Positions 9,262 through 19,118 of a stretch of DNA of 64,000 nt are shown here, one piece after another. The stretch lies in the NCBI RefSeq assembly GCF_013294065.1, contig NZ_JABSNM010000005.1, positions 62,001 through 126,000 of the forward strand. The letters are read 5' to 3'. Position 1 is the stretch's first letter. The number at the start of each line of letters is the position of its first letter. Position numbers and translations under genes: made by a program. This stretch comes from Sphaerotilus uruguayifluvii. Its GTDB lineage: Bacteria; Pseudomonadota; Gammaproteobacteria; Burkholderiales; Burkholderiaceae_C. The notes below the pieces were generated by a model. That model had not been told where the DNA came from. It did no database searches and worked only from the letters and a program-made list of their open reading frames with translations.

Positions 9262-10602
9262 TCAGGTGGCGGTCAGGGCAGGTTTCGAGAAGTGCCCTGG
9301 AGTGCTGGTCTGCGTACTTGTATTGCTCACGCTGGCAGTACCGTTATTTCGTCTCAAATCAGAAATCACATCGAATAATCTGCGGATCGGTTCGGCTAGC
9401 CGCTTCGGCAATACGCGATGCTGGGTATGAATTTTCTGGTCGTCATTCCAGTGATGAGCAATCCAAATATCTTCTTCGGGATAGTTGTTGTCGACACCAT
9501 TGCAATACTTGTAGCCAACAAGCGCATCGGTGCGCGACAGCAGAATTCGTGTCATCGTCATGTGGAATAGATGCGCTTGGAGATCTGCTGGGCCACGAGG
9601 GCGCGGTATGGTCAGTCGTAGACACCGCTGAGGATTAATATCACTCCAGTCGGGACCAACGACCTGTCCTGCTCGTTCTAGCATCGTGCGCGATTGCTTG
9701 CTCTTGCCGTTGACCATGGCAATAGCAACGGTATTTTTCGGGTAATTCAGTTTTGTGGCGAGCTGGTTCATCCAGTTCACAAATTTGTTCAGATCATCAT
9801 TATTCGCAAAAATTAGAAACTGATGCCGCTGTTCGGGGTCAAGAATTTTTGGCAGTTGTGCATAGAGAGGGTACAGCAGGTCGTGAATATAAATATAAGT
9901 TGGTCTGCGCCCTTGCTCGTGGCTCCGTGTGGTCAAACTCAATACCTGCTGTGCCCACTCAGGTGTGATTTCATCCAGTGTCATCTCGGTGATGTCAATG
10001 GAGATGAGTGGGAATCCGATCGACTTTCCGATCAGAGCCTTGCGTCCGTCAAAGGCATGTCCGAGTTCTATTTCAATGCCGCCAAGCACCATTGGTTCAG
10101 TCTTGATGGGGGGGCCGAGCACGGCAACGTCGAGCCGGAAATTGCTGCCGAATGGCGTCTTCAGGTGGTGCTCGGTTGCCACTTGGTCTGCACCAAGCAA
10201 AAAATTTCCTTCTAGTGGGTAGTCTGATGCCCCCGTGTCCTTGAATGCCCATGGCATTGCAAGTCCGGCCTTCAGGCGGCGTGAGAGTTCAGCCGCGATA
10301 AGTTCTTTCGCGCGTCGATGCTCAGCGCTTTCCTGTGCGATGTTCCACCGGCGGGTCTCTTCATCGTCGAAATGTGCCTTAAGGTCGAAGCCGTGTTGGG
10401 CAGGAAGTACCCGGAAATGAGAACGTCGACGTAATTTGCTATTTTCAAATGAAGGACTTACCCAAGTTACCATCTGCCGCGATTTGTCGGAAGAAACCAG
10501 AGGCCATAGTTTGCGCGCATGTTCCCGACTGCGAATATTGCACGCTGCGATCGTGGCCTGAAAAATTCCTTTTCGAGAGAAGACAACGATTGCTTCGTTC
10601 AT
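9262..10602 (-). CDS. AT-rich accessory gene, CoiA-like / PD-(D/E)xK nuclease-like, C-terminus replaced by IS
   Basis: 446 aa as it stands. The DNA is strikingly AT-richer than all neighbours and uses rare codons, so it was probably acquired. The layout recalls competence protein CoiA: an N-terminal block with RSREHARKLWPLV, a WVSPSF and RRRSHFRVLP segment, then AEHRRAKELIAAEL (about 93-106). After this comes a PD-(D/E)xK-like core, FRLDVAVLG (Asp158), GGIEIELGH (Glu177, Glu179) and RKALIGKSIGFPLISIDI (Lys188 or Lys193). About 240 C-terminal residues are unassigned. Residues 1-435 are native; 436-446 and the stop come from the IS right end. Without the IS the gene would end six codons later at 7994. 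Nuclease activity is an inference from pattern only; the family link is by eye. Confidence 0.6.
   Translation of the reverse strand: MNEAIVVFSRKGIFQATIAACNIRSREHARKLWPLVSSDKSRQMVTWVSPSFENSKLRRRSHFRVLPAQHGFDLKAHFDDEETRRWNIAQESAEHRRAKELIAAELSRRLKAGLAMPWAFKDTGASDYPLEGNFLLGADQVATEHHLKTPFGSNFRLDVAVLGPPIKTEPMVLGGIEIELGHAFDGRKALIGKSIGFPLISIDITEMTLDEITPEWAQQVLSLTTRSHEQGRRPTYIYIHDLLYPLYAQLPKILDPEQRHQFLIFANNDDLNKFVNWMNQLATKLNYPKNTVAIAMVNGKSKQSRTMLERAGQVVGPDWSDINPQRCLRLTIPRPRGPADLQAHLFHMTMTRILLSRTDALVGYKYCNGVDNNYPEEDIWIAHHWNDDQKIHTQHRVLPKRLAEPIRRLFDVISDLRRNNGTASVSNTSTQTSTPGHFSKPALTAT
9274..9297 (-). repeat. Right terminal inverted repeat of the IS
   Basis: Mirror of 8019-8042 with two mismatches. Its minus-strand reading supplies the last codons and the stop of the interrupted neighbouring gene. 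Confidence 0.9.
9298..9301. repeat. Right target-site duplication of the IS (TGGA)
   Basis: Second copy of the 4-bp direct repeat at 8015-8018, directly outside the right inverted repeat. Confidence 0.8.
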
Positions 10603-10613
10603 AAGAAAACAAG

Positions 10614-10646
10614 AAAAAAGCCCCAAGCGACAGGCGCTTGAGGCTT
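10614..10646 (-). terminator. Intrinsic terminator of ssb
   Basis: Minus strand: a 12-bp stem (AAGCCTCAAGCG / CGCTTGGGGCTT, one G-T pair), 5-nt loop CCTGT, then TTTTTT. It starts 30 nt past the ssb stop. The T tract ends only about 11 nt before the ATG of the AT-rich gene downstream. Confidence 0.9.
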
Positions 10647-10675
10647 CTGAGTGACTAGGCAATAAGACGCAGGCT

Positions 10676-11233
10676 TCAGAACGGAATGTCGTCATCCATG
10701 TCGTCGAAGCCGGTCGACGACTTCGGCGCGGGGGCCGGGGCGGGGCGGGGGGCCGGACGCGGGGCCGGGGCGGCCTGGCGCATCGGGGCGCGCGGGGCCG
10801 GTGCCGGGGTGTAGCCGGATTCGGCGTCGTCGCCGAAGTCGCCACCGGCGCTGCGGCTGCCGCCACGGCTGCCGCCGCCCGAGCCGCCTGCAGCGCCGTC
10901 CTCGCGGCCGCCCAGCAGCTGCATCTGGTCGGCGATGATCTCGGTGGTGTACTGGTCGACGCCGTCCTTCTGCCACTTGCGGGTCTTCAGGCGGCCCTCG
11001 ACGTAGACCGGACGGCCCTTGCGCAGGTATTCGCCGGCGATCTCGGCCAGGCGGTCATAGAAGACGACGCGGTGCCATTCGGTCTCTTCCTGGCGCTCGC
11101 CGGAGGCCTTGTCCTTCCAGTTGCGCGAGGTGGCGATGGTGACGTTGCAGATCGCCGAGCCGCTGGGCGCGTAGCGCACTTCCGGGTCGCGGCCGAGGTT
11201 GCCGATGAGGATGACTTTGTTGACGGAGGCCAT
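10676..11233 (-). CDS. ssb: Single-stranded DNA-binding protein
   Basis: 185 aa. The N-terminal OB-fold (about 1-108) opens with [20 protein letters not shown] and contains [21 protein letters not shown] and [14 protein letters not shown] long Gly/Ala/Pro/Arg-rich linker follows (about 115-175), ending in the acidic tip DMDDDIPF, the docking site for RecQ, RecO, PriA and other partners. The ATG at 11233 has AGGAG about 9 nt upstream. It coats single-stranded DNA in replication, recombination and repair. A strong terminator closes the gene. recQ, whose product binds the SSB tip in other bacteria, is only one gene away on the other strand. Confidence 0.97.
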   Translation of the reverse strand: MASVNKVILIGNLGRDPEVRYAPSGSAICNVTIATSRNWKDKASGERQEETEWHRVVFYDRLAEIAGEYLRKGRPVYVEGRLKTRKWQKDGVDQYTTEIIADQMQLLGGREDGAAGGSGGGSRGGSRSAGGDFGDDAESGYTPAPAPRAPMRQAAPAPRPAPRPAPAPAPKSSTGFDDMDDDIPF

Positions 11234-11389
11234 GGGCGCTCGCTCCTGGGACGGGTGGGGCCGCGCGAGGGCATCGGGCGGATGCGCCGGGCGGCCGTGA
11301 TGTGTGACGACTTGGGGGACAATTGTGCCGCACCGCCCATGCCCCGCGCTGTCGGGCGTGTGCCCCTCCCTGGTGATGCCCCGCTCCTG

Positions 11390-12769
11390 ATGTCCCAGCC
11401 TCCCGACCGTTCCGTGCGTGCGCTGATCGAGCCGCTGCTGCGCGAGATGCGCCTGGGCCGGCAGTGGGTCGACCGCACCGTGGTGCTGGTGTTCGCGCTG
11501 CTGACCGGGCTGGTGGTGACCGCCTTCACCGCGCTGGCCGAGCTGGCCACCGGCACCTGGGTGGCGCTGCAGGGATCGGGCTGGACCGGCGCGCTGCTGG
11601 CGCTGCTGTGGTCGCCGGTGCTGACGGTCGCGGTGCTGATGTGGACCCGCCGCTTCGCCCGCGAGGCCGGCGGCTCGGGCATCCCGCAGGTGCTCGCCGC
11701 GCTGCATGACGACACGCTGCCCGAGCGTGTCTCGGCGCTGGTCTCGCCCCGGCTGGCGCTGCAGAAGCTGCTGCTGACCTGCGCCGGGCTGCTCGGCGGC
11801 CTGTCGATCGGCCGCGAGGGGCCGACGGTGCAGGTCGGCGCCGGCGTGATGCTGGGCGCGCGGCGCTGGCTGTCGCCGGGCAGCGGCATCGACGCGCACG
11901 ACCTGATGGTGGCCGGCGCCGCCGCCGGGGTGGCCGCGGCCTTCAACACGCCGCTGGGCGGCATCGTCTTCGCCATCGAGCAGCTCACCCGCCGCCGCGA
12001 CCTGCGCCACAGCAACCTGACGATCGCCGCGATCGTGCTGGCCGGCCTGGTGTCGATCTCGGTCTTCGGCAACAAGAGCTATTTCGGCGCGCTCGAGGTG
12101 CCGCGGCTGGACTGGACGCTGCTGGCGCCGGGCGTCGCGGTGGCGCTGGCGGCCGGGCTCTCGGGCGGGCTGTTCGCGCGGCTGCTGGTGCTGTGCGCGC
12201 AGGGTGGCGGCGACCGCGTCAGCCGCTGGCGCGCCGCGCATCCGCTGCACTTCGCCGCCGCCTGCGGGCTGGCGGTCGGCCTGATCGGCCTGGTGACGTC
12301 GGGCGCGACCGCCGGCGCCGGCTACCACCCGACGCGCGCGCTGCTCGAGCAGGGCGAGGACGGCCTGCCGCCGCTCTACACGCTGCTGAAGTTCGTCGCC
12401 ACCTGGCTGTCGGCCTGGAGCGGCGTGCCGGCGGGTACCTTCGCGCCCTCGCTGGCGATCGGCGCCGGCCTGGGCCACGACATCGCGCGGCTGGCGGGCC
12501 TGGCCGGGCGGCCGGAATCGGTCGCGCTGGTGGCGCTGGGCATGGTCGGCTTCCTGTCGGCCACCACCCAGGGGCCGATCACCGCCTTCATCATCGTCAT
12601 GGAGATGGTCTCCGGCCAGGCGATGGTGCTGAGCCTGATGGCCTGCGCGCTGCTGTCGGGCGCGGTGGCGCGGCTGGTGAGTCCGTCGATGTACACCGAG
12701 ATGGCGGTGCTGTGGGGCATGCCGCGGCCGGCGGCGGGCCTGGCGGGCGCCTCTCCCCATTCGGGGTGA
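11390..12769 (+). CDS. ClC-family chloride channel/transporter with E203-position Gln
   Basis: 459 aa from ATG 11390; an upstream in-frame ATG at 11339 is possible but adds only 17 residues without membrane character. All three ClC selectivity motifs are present: GSGIP (about 98-102), GREGP (about 138-142, gating Glu) and GTFAP (about 346-350). The pore tyrosine is probably in SPSMYTEM near the C-terminus. About 10-12 hydrophobic helices; no CBS domains. By eye alignment to E. coli ClcA, the segment FNAPLAGILFIIEEM reads [15 protein letters not shown] here, so position 202 keeps Glu while 203, the internal proton glutamate, is Gln. That predicts weak or no H+ coupling. Divergent from ssb. Confidence 0.9.
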   Translation: MSQPPDRSVRALIEPLLREMRLGRQWVDRTVVLVFALLTGLVVTAFTALAELATGTWVALQGSGWTGALLALLWSPVLTVAVLMWTRRFAREAGGSGIPQVLAALHDDTLPERVSALVSPRLALQKLLLTCAGLLGGLSIGREGPTVQVGAGVMLGARRWLSPGSGIDAHDLMVAGAAAGVAAAFNTPLGGIVFAIEQLTRRRDLRHSNLTIAAIVLAGLVSISVFGNKSYFGALEVPRLDWTLLAPGVAVALAAGLSGGLFARLLVLCAQGGGDRVSRWRAAHPLHFAAACGLAVGLIGLVTSGATAGAGYHPTRALLEQGEDGLPPLYTLLKFVATWLSAWSGVPAGTFAPSLAIGAGLGHDIARLAGLAGRPESVALVALGMVGFLSATTQGPITAFIIVMEMVSGQAMVLSLMACALLSGAVARLVSPSMYTEMAVLWGMPRPAAGLAGASPHSG

Positions 12770-12809
12770 TCCGGCGCGCCGGTCGGCCTCGCGTACCATC
12801 GGCCCGATC

Positions 12810-14720
<1,911 letters not shown>

Positions 14721-14723
14721 ACC

Positions 14724-16061
14724 TCAGCGTCCCTTGAACAGCGGATCCTCCGCTTCCTCGAAGATCGCCGACACCGGCGGCAGCGTCGGCGCCGGACGGC
14801 CGCGACGCGTGCCGCCGAGGCGCATCAGGCGGCCGAGCTTGGTCGCGAACCAGGCGCCGGTCAGCCGCAGCGCCGGGCCCAGGTCGTCGACCGGGGCCAG
14901 CTGGCGCACCGTGCCGGGCCGCAGCAGCGAGCCCAGGTAGCGCGCCCAGCTCAGCTCGCCCTCGCGCACATACTGGCGCGAGGCGCGGAAGTCGTTCTTC
15001 TCGTTGATGTAGCGCAGGCCGGTGCGCCGCGGCGGCAGCCCGGCCGCCGGCAGGCCGCAGGCATCGCGCCAGGCCATCGCGGGCAGGTTCAGTCCGCAGC
15101 GCGTCGTCAGGATGTGCCACTGGCTCAGCCGCGGATTGATCTCCAGCAGCTTGTACTCCCCGGTGAGCTCGTGGCGCTTGAAGTCGAGGTTGGCCACGCC
15201 ACGGTAGCCGATGCGGGTCAGCACCTCGGCGGCGAGCGTCTCCAGCTCCGGCAGGCGCAGGTTCTCGCAGTAGGAGCCGCTGCCGACATGCGGCGGATCG
15301 TGGCGCAGCTTGCGCCCGCAGCTGCTGGCGCGCACCGCGCCGTCCGGGCCGATGTAGACATCGACGGTGAAGTGCTCGGCGTCGCCGCCGGGCACGTACT
15401 CCTGCGCGATGATGTGGAAGCCGTGCGGCGCCAGCATGCGCGCGATCTCGCGCAGCCGCTGGGGCGTCTCGACGACGATCGCCTTGGCGCGCGCCACCGC
15501 CGGCTCGACGTCCGGATGCTGCCAGGCCACCGGCTGCGCCGGCTTGACGATCAGCGGGAAGTCGATCGCGCCGGCGACGATGTCCTCGATCTGCGCCATG
15601 CGCTCGATCAGCAGCGTGCGCGGCACCGGCAGCGCGTGCTCCAGCGCGAGCCGGTCGAAGCGGGCCTTGTCGACCAGCCGCGCGACCAGCGCCGCATCGG
15701 CCAGCGCCGGGCGGATGCGCTCGCCCAGCTGCGGCATCACCTCCAGCAGCGCCTGCAGGTCCGGGTCGGCGGTCGGGAAGACCACCGGGGCGGTGCCGCA
15801 CTCGCTGGCGATTCCGAGCAGCGCCTTCGCCAGCCGCTGCGGATGGCGGCTGAAGTCGGGCACATGCAGGAACTGCGCGCAGTGGCGCGAATGGCGCGAC
15901 GGGGGCTGCTCGTACTCGGCCACGACGATGACCCGGATGCCCTGCGCGCCCAGCGAGCGCACCGCGTTCAGATCCCCTTCGGGGGCACCGAGGCAGGCCA
16001 GCACGACGGCCGGGGCGTCGGCTCCGGGCGGAAAGGGGCGGTGAGTGGCATCAGGGAACAT
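14724..16061 (-). CDS. ATP-grasp domain ligase (carboxylate-amine ligase-like)
   Basis: 445 aa. A Rossmann-like pre-ATP-grasp part (about 15-125) with VVLACLGAPEGDLNAVRSLG leads to an ATP-grasp fold (about 125-320). Visible are PLIVKPAQP (ATP-binding Lys), IIAQEYVPGGD (adenine-contact strand), VANLDFKRH and KLLEINPRLSQWH with the usual metal-binding Glu/Asn. The family includes D-aspartate ligase-like and carbamoyl-phosphate-synthase-like proteins that join a carboxylate to an amine through an acyl phosphate. The C-terminal 100 residues include a basic segment and no known domain. No signal peptide. Substrate unknown. The upstream 135 nt are AT-rich and probably hold its promoter. Confidence 0.78.
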   Translation of the reverse strand: MFPDATHRPFPPGADAPAVVLACLGAPEGDLNAVRSLGAQGIRVIVVAEYEQPPSRHSRHCAQFLHVPDFSRHPQRLAKALLGIASECGTAPVVFPTADPDLQALLEVMPQLGERIRPALADAALVARLVDKARFDRLALEHALPVPRTLLIERMAQIEDIVAGAIDFPLIVKPAQPVAWQHPDVEPAVARAKAIVVETPQRLREIARMLAPHGFHIIAQEYVPGGDAEHFTVDVYIGPDGAVRASSCGRKLRHDPPHVGSGSYCENLRLPELETLAAEVLTRIGYRGVANLDFKRHELTGEYKLLEINPRLSQWHILTTRCGLNLPAMAWRDACGLPAAGLPPRRTGLRYINEKNDFRASRQYVREGELSWARYLGSLLRPGTVRQLAPVDDLGPALRLTGAWFATKLGRLMRLGGTRRGRPAPTLPPVSAIFEEAEDPLFKGR

Positions 16062-16196
16062 GGTGGTGGCGCGCCCGGTACGGCGGGCGTCTGTTGTCAG
16101 TGTGTGAGCGTGGCTTCCTGCTGCAAAAAATAGTCGAAGAACGAAATGGTTCTGCGCGGATTGCGTAATCTTTCGAAGAGAAATGATTGCAGCTTG

Positions 16197-16703
16197 TTAT
16201 TTTTGCGTTTCGGTTGTTTTCTCTGGCGGTCGATGCGACACCGGTTCGGGGGATGGTCGAGGGCGGCTGGCTGTGCTTTCGGTGTCGGCGGTCGATGACG
16301 CGGCCGCGCCGATCCCGAAGGCGCGGCCGATCTCGCGTCCACCCTCGCGCACGCCCTGCCAGACCGTCTCGCCGGTCTGGCGCGCCGCGCTGCCGACCGC
16401 GCGCGCGGTGCGCGCGACGCCCGAGGCGGCTTCGCGGCTGTCCTGCGCCACCGTGCGGCCGACCTGGGCCGCACCCTGACCGACACGCCGGCCGGCCTCG
16501 CCGATCTCGCGGCCGGCCTCGACCGTGTCGCGGCGGATCTGCTCGCCCAGGCCGGCTGACGCCGGTGTAGCCGGTGCCGAGGCGGCGGCCTCGGGCCCCG
16601 CTGCCGTGGCCGCCGCCGGCGCGAGCAGCAGCCCGGTCAGCAGCGCGCCCGCAACCCGGCCTGCGTAAAGACTGGCGGTGAAAAAACGTGAAATATCTGA
16701 CAT
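16197..16703 (-). CDS. Secreted repeat-helix protein of unknown function
   Basis: 168 aa from the ATG at 16703 (MSDISRFF), giving a clear signal peptide (hydrophobic LLTGLLLAPAAATAAG, cleavage near residue 35). An in-frame extension to 16763 is less likely. The mature part has an amphipathic, roughly 11-residue periodic pattern at about 50-130 (GREIGEAGRRVGQGAAQVG, then similar units with AR, VG and WQGVREGGREIG), resembling LEA-like or apolipoprotein-like helices. The C-terminus is Pro/Ser/Arg-rich. No family recognised. Codon use is partly AT-richer than neighbours at both ends. Possibly envelope or desiccation related, but this is a guess. Confidence 0.6.
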   Translation of the reverse strand: MSDISRFFTASLYAGRVAGALLTGLLLAPAAATAAGPEAAASAPATPASAGLGEQIRRDTVEAGREIGEAGRRVGQGAAQVGRTVAQDSREAASGVARTARAVGSAARQTGETVWQGVREGGREIGRAFGIGAAASSTADTESTASRPRPSPEPVSHRPPEKTTETQK

Positions 16704-16810
16704 AACGACATCTTCGATGGTGCCGCCGGTCCGGTCAAATACCCCTTTGGTACCGAATGTCACCCTTGGTCATGGGGGAGGGATCGCGGGCCCGGACCTG
16801 GAACCGGCGC

Positions 16811-16828
16811 GTGTCATGACCTTGACAC
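16811..16828. promoter_or_regulatory. Interrupted palindrome GTGTCA-N6-TGACAC, possible operator
   Basis: A perfect 6+6 inverted repeat with 6-nt spacer in the divergent region between the secreted repeat protein and the 742-aa gene. A third copy of TGACAC follows at 16833-16838. Placed 51-78 nt before the downstream ATG at 16890, where a regulator could act on either gene. Regulator unknown. Confidence 0.35.
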
Positions 16829-16889
16829 ACTGTGACACGAGAGTCGCGGATCACGCCCGCTCCCGGGCGCCGTTCCCGACGCTCAGCCC

Positions 16890-19118
16890 ATGCGACATGC
16901 CCTTCTCGGTGCCGGCGACGCGGCCGTGCCCATCCTGCAGGCCCTGGTTCGCCGCCATCAGGTCGCCCCCGCGCCGGTTCCCGGACTGCCGGTGACCGAG
17001 CCGGCGCCGGCACCGCTGCCGCCCCTGGGCCCGGCCGGGCCGGACGGCGAGCTGCCGCCGGCGCTCGAGGGCTTCGGCGCGGACGGTGCGGACGGCGCGG
17101 CGCCGCAGGTGCTGCATCTGGTCTTCTCTCCGGACGAGCTGGCGGGCGAGCGGCTGGCCGCGTGGATCGCGCGCCTGCGCGCCGGCCGGCCGGGGCTGCG
17201 CATCGAGCTGCATGCGGATCGCTGGCCGGCCTCGCCGCAGGCGGTGCGGGTTGCGGGCGCGGCCTGCTGCTGGATGCCGGCCGCCGGCCCGGCGGGGCCG
17301 CAGGCGATGGCGGCCTGGCTGCTGCAGCGCCTGGCCGGCGACTCCCCGGCCGAGGCGCCGGCCACGGCGGCCGACGGGCGCCTGCTGGCCTGGTCGCTGA
17401 CCGAGTGCCGTGCCGATCTGCAGGCGGTGCGCCAGCATCTGGCGGAGGTGCTGCTGGGCCAGCTGCTCGGCGCGCTGCGTCAGGGGCAGGGGCCGACCCG
17501 CCCGCCGTCCGGGGCCGGCGAGGCCGCCGGCCTGCCGGCACCGCCCGCGGGCGACGATCTCTCGCCCGGCGCGGCGCAGGCCGGCGCGATGTGGCAGCGC
17601 CTGTCGCTCCACTATCAGACGCTGGCGGCGCAGTGCGAGCCCGCGCGCCAGGCGGCCGAGCTGCGCCGGCTGTTCGCGCTGGGCGTGCACGAGGGCTTCG
17701 ACGGCCGAGGCGTCGAGGCGGCGATGCATGCCGACGACGCCCGCCTGCAGACACGCGCCCGGGACTGGGCCGCCGAGGTCGAGACCCGGCTGTGGCAGGA
17801 CTGGCGCGCCGGCCGGCTGGCGCTCGACGCGGTGGCGCAGGCGGCGCGCGAGCTGGCCGCGCTGCTGCAGCGCCAGCGCGAGGAGGTGCGCCAGCGCGGC
17901 CAGCAGGACGAGGCGCTGGCCGCGGAGCTGCAGGCGGCGCTGGACCGGCCGGTGCCGGCGCGGGGGCTCGGACGCTGGTTCGGCGGCGCGGCCCGGCCCG
18001 ATCTGGCCGCGGCGGCGCATGCGCTGCAGGCCTGGGCGCAGGCCCGCACCACCGCCGCCCGCACCCGGCGCGACGAGCGCCAGATCGAGGCGGCGCAGGC
18101 CGCGCTGAGGCGCCGGATCGAGGCGATCGAGGCGGCGGACCTGGCGCTGGGCAGCCTGGCGGCCGAGGCCGGCCTGCTGGCCGGCGAGATGCTGGCCGAC
18201 GAGCAGGACGGGCCGCAGCGGCTGGACCGTCCGGCGCAGGTGCGTGCGCTGGCGCGCACCTGGGTCGGCGGCGAGGGCGTCGAGGCGCGCCAGCGCCTGA
18301 TGCGGCTGCGGGCCGACCTGTTCCTGCGCCAGGGCGAGGCGGCGCGCTTCGAGACGCTGGCGCATCAGATCGGCGAGGGCCCGGGCTGCGAGGCGCTGCG
18401 CCGGGCCTGCGAGCAGGCGATCGCCGCGCCGGTGACCGCCTCGGTGGCGCAGTCGGGCGTGCAGTGGCTGCTGCGGCGCTGGGAGGACGAGGCGCTGCGC
18501 GCGCGCGAGCTGGCGGCGCTGCAGCCGCGCCTGGCTGGCGAGCCGGCGGTGCAGCGCCTGATGCTGGCGGCCGCGCTGCGCGAGCGGGTCGATCCCGGGG
18601 CGGCGGTGCTGCCGACGCTCGGGCCGCGGGCGGCGGCTCTGGCCTGGCTGGCGCTGTCGCCGCCGCTGGAGGCGCTGCCGCCGTTGCCGGTGATGGCGCC
18701 CGAACCCGAGCCTGTTCCCGTTCCCGAGCCGGCGCCGCCCGAGGCCGCGGCGCTGCCCGACTGGGCGCCGCAGCTGCTGCTGGCCGAGGCGCTGGACCTG
18801 CTGCGCGAGACGCCGCAGGGCTGGCTGCGCGCCGAGCTCGATGAGGCCGGGCTGGAGCTGGCGCTGCATCCGCTGGGCGCCGACTGGGCGCAGATGCTGG
18901 CGCGGCTGCAGGCCGATGCCGGCGAGCGCCGGTCGCTGCTCGAGGCGCTGGCGCCGCTGCGTGCGGCGGTGCCGATGTCGGCCCGGCTGCGCGAGGTGAT
19001 CGCCCGCCGGGTCGCTCGGCTCGATCCGGCCTGGGCAGCGGCGGCGGCGCGTGCGCTGGCCGGTTCCACCGAGACGACCTTTTCCGATTCCACCCACCGA
19101 CAGGACCCGAGACGATGA
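16890..19118 (+). CDS. Large alpha-helical protein of unknown function
   Basis: 742 aa. No domain recognised. The first 150 residues look globular (RHALLGAGDAAVPILQALVRR, then a Pro/Gly-rich loop, then VLHLVFSPDEL). Residues about 225-450 are highly charged Ala/Arg/Glu/Gln helices that could form coiled coils. A Pro/Glu-rich hinge (PEPEPVPVPEPAPPE) lies near 625-640 before a final helical domain. No signal peptide or membrane helix, so probably cytoplasmic. The stop overlaps the ATG of the next gene (ATGA), so the two are translationally coupled. By context it would work with the envelope-spanning zinc-ribbon/PBP/OmpA protein. Start chosen as the first ATG; no strong Shine-Dalgarno is visible. 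Confidence 0.65.
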   Translation: MRHALLGAGDAAVPILQALVRRHQVAPAPVPGLPVTEPAPAPLPPLGPAGPDGELPPALEGFGADGADGAAPQVLHLVFSPDELAGERLAAWIARLRAGRPGLRIELHADRWPASPQAVRVAGAACCWMPAAGPAGPQAMAAWLLQRLAGDSPAEAPATAADGRLLAWSLTECRADLQAVRQHLAEVLLGQLLGALRQGQGPTRPPSGAGEAAGLPAPPAGDDLSPGAAQAGAMWQRLSLHYQTLAAQCEPARQAAELRRLFALGVHEGFDGRGVEAAMHADDARLQTRARDWAAEVETRLWQDWRAGRLALDAVAQAARELAALLQRQREEVRQRGQQDEALAAELQAALDRPVPARGLGRWFGGAARPDLAAAAHALQAWAQARTTAARTRRDERQIEAAQAALRRRIEAIEAADLALGSLAAEAGLLAGEMLADEQDGPQRLDRPAQVRALARTWVGGEGVEARQRLMRLRADLFLRQGEAARFETLAHQIGEGPGCEALRRACEQAIAAPVTASVAQSGVQWLLRRWEDEALRARELAALQPRLAGEPAVQRLMLAAALRERVDPGAAVLPTLGPRAAALAWLALSPPLEALPPLPVMAPEPEPVPVPEPAPPEAAALPDWAPQLLLAEALDLLRETPQGWLRAELDEAGLELALHPLGADWAQMLARLQADAGERRSLLEALAPLRAAVPMSARLREVIARRVARLDPAWAAAAARALAGSTETTFSDSTHRQDPRR

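Larger units (their letters stand above)
8019..9297 (-). mobile_element. Complete IS5-family insertion sequence (1279 bp)
   Basis: Bounded by 24-bp imperfect inverted repeats (8019-8042 and 9274-9297, both starting GGGCAC read inward, two mismatches) and flanked by a 4-bp direct repeat TGGA. It carries one intact transposase gene on the minus strand and, near the left end, a strong hairpin terminator facing inward. Intact ends, uninterrupted transposase and a perfect target duplication suggest a recent, still mobile insertion. It sits in the extreme 3' end of the AT-rich gene at 9262-10602. Confidence 0.92.

Noticed and set aside
8018-9298. IS boundaries one base further out (25-bp repeats)
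   Set aside because: The extra A/T pair is also part of the TGGA flank; taking 8019-9297 gives a perfect 4-bp target duplication, the expected outcome of transposition.
16823-16850. TTGACA as a -35 for the 742-aa gene
   Set aside because: The hexamer is exact, but the sequence 16-18 nt downstream is CGCGGA-like and cannot be a -10; the motif is better read as part of the inverted repeat array.
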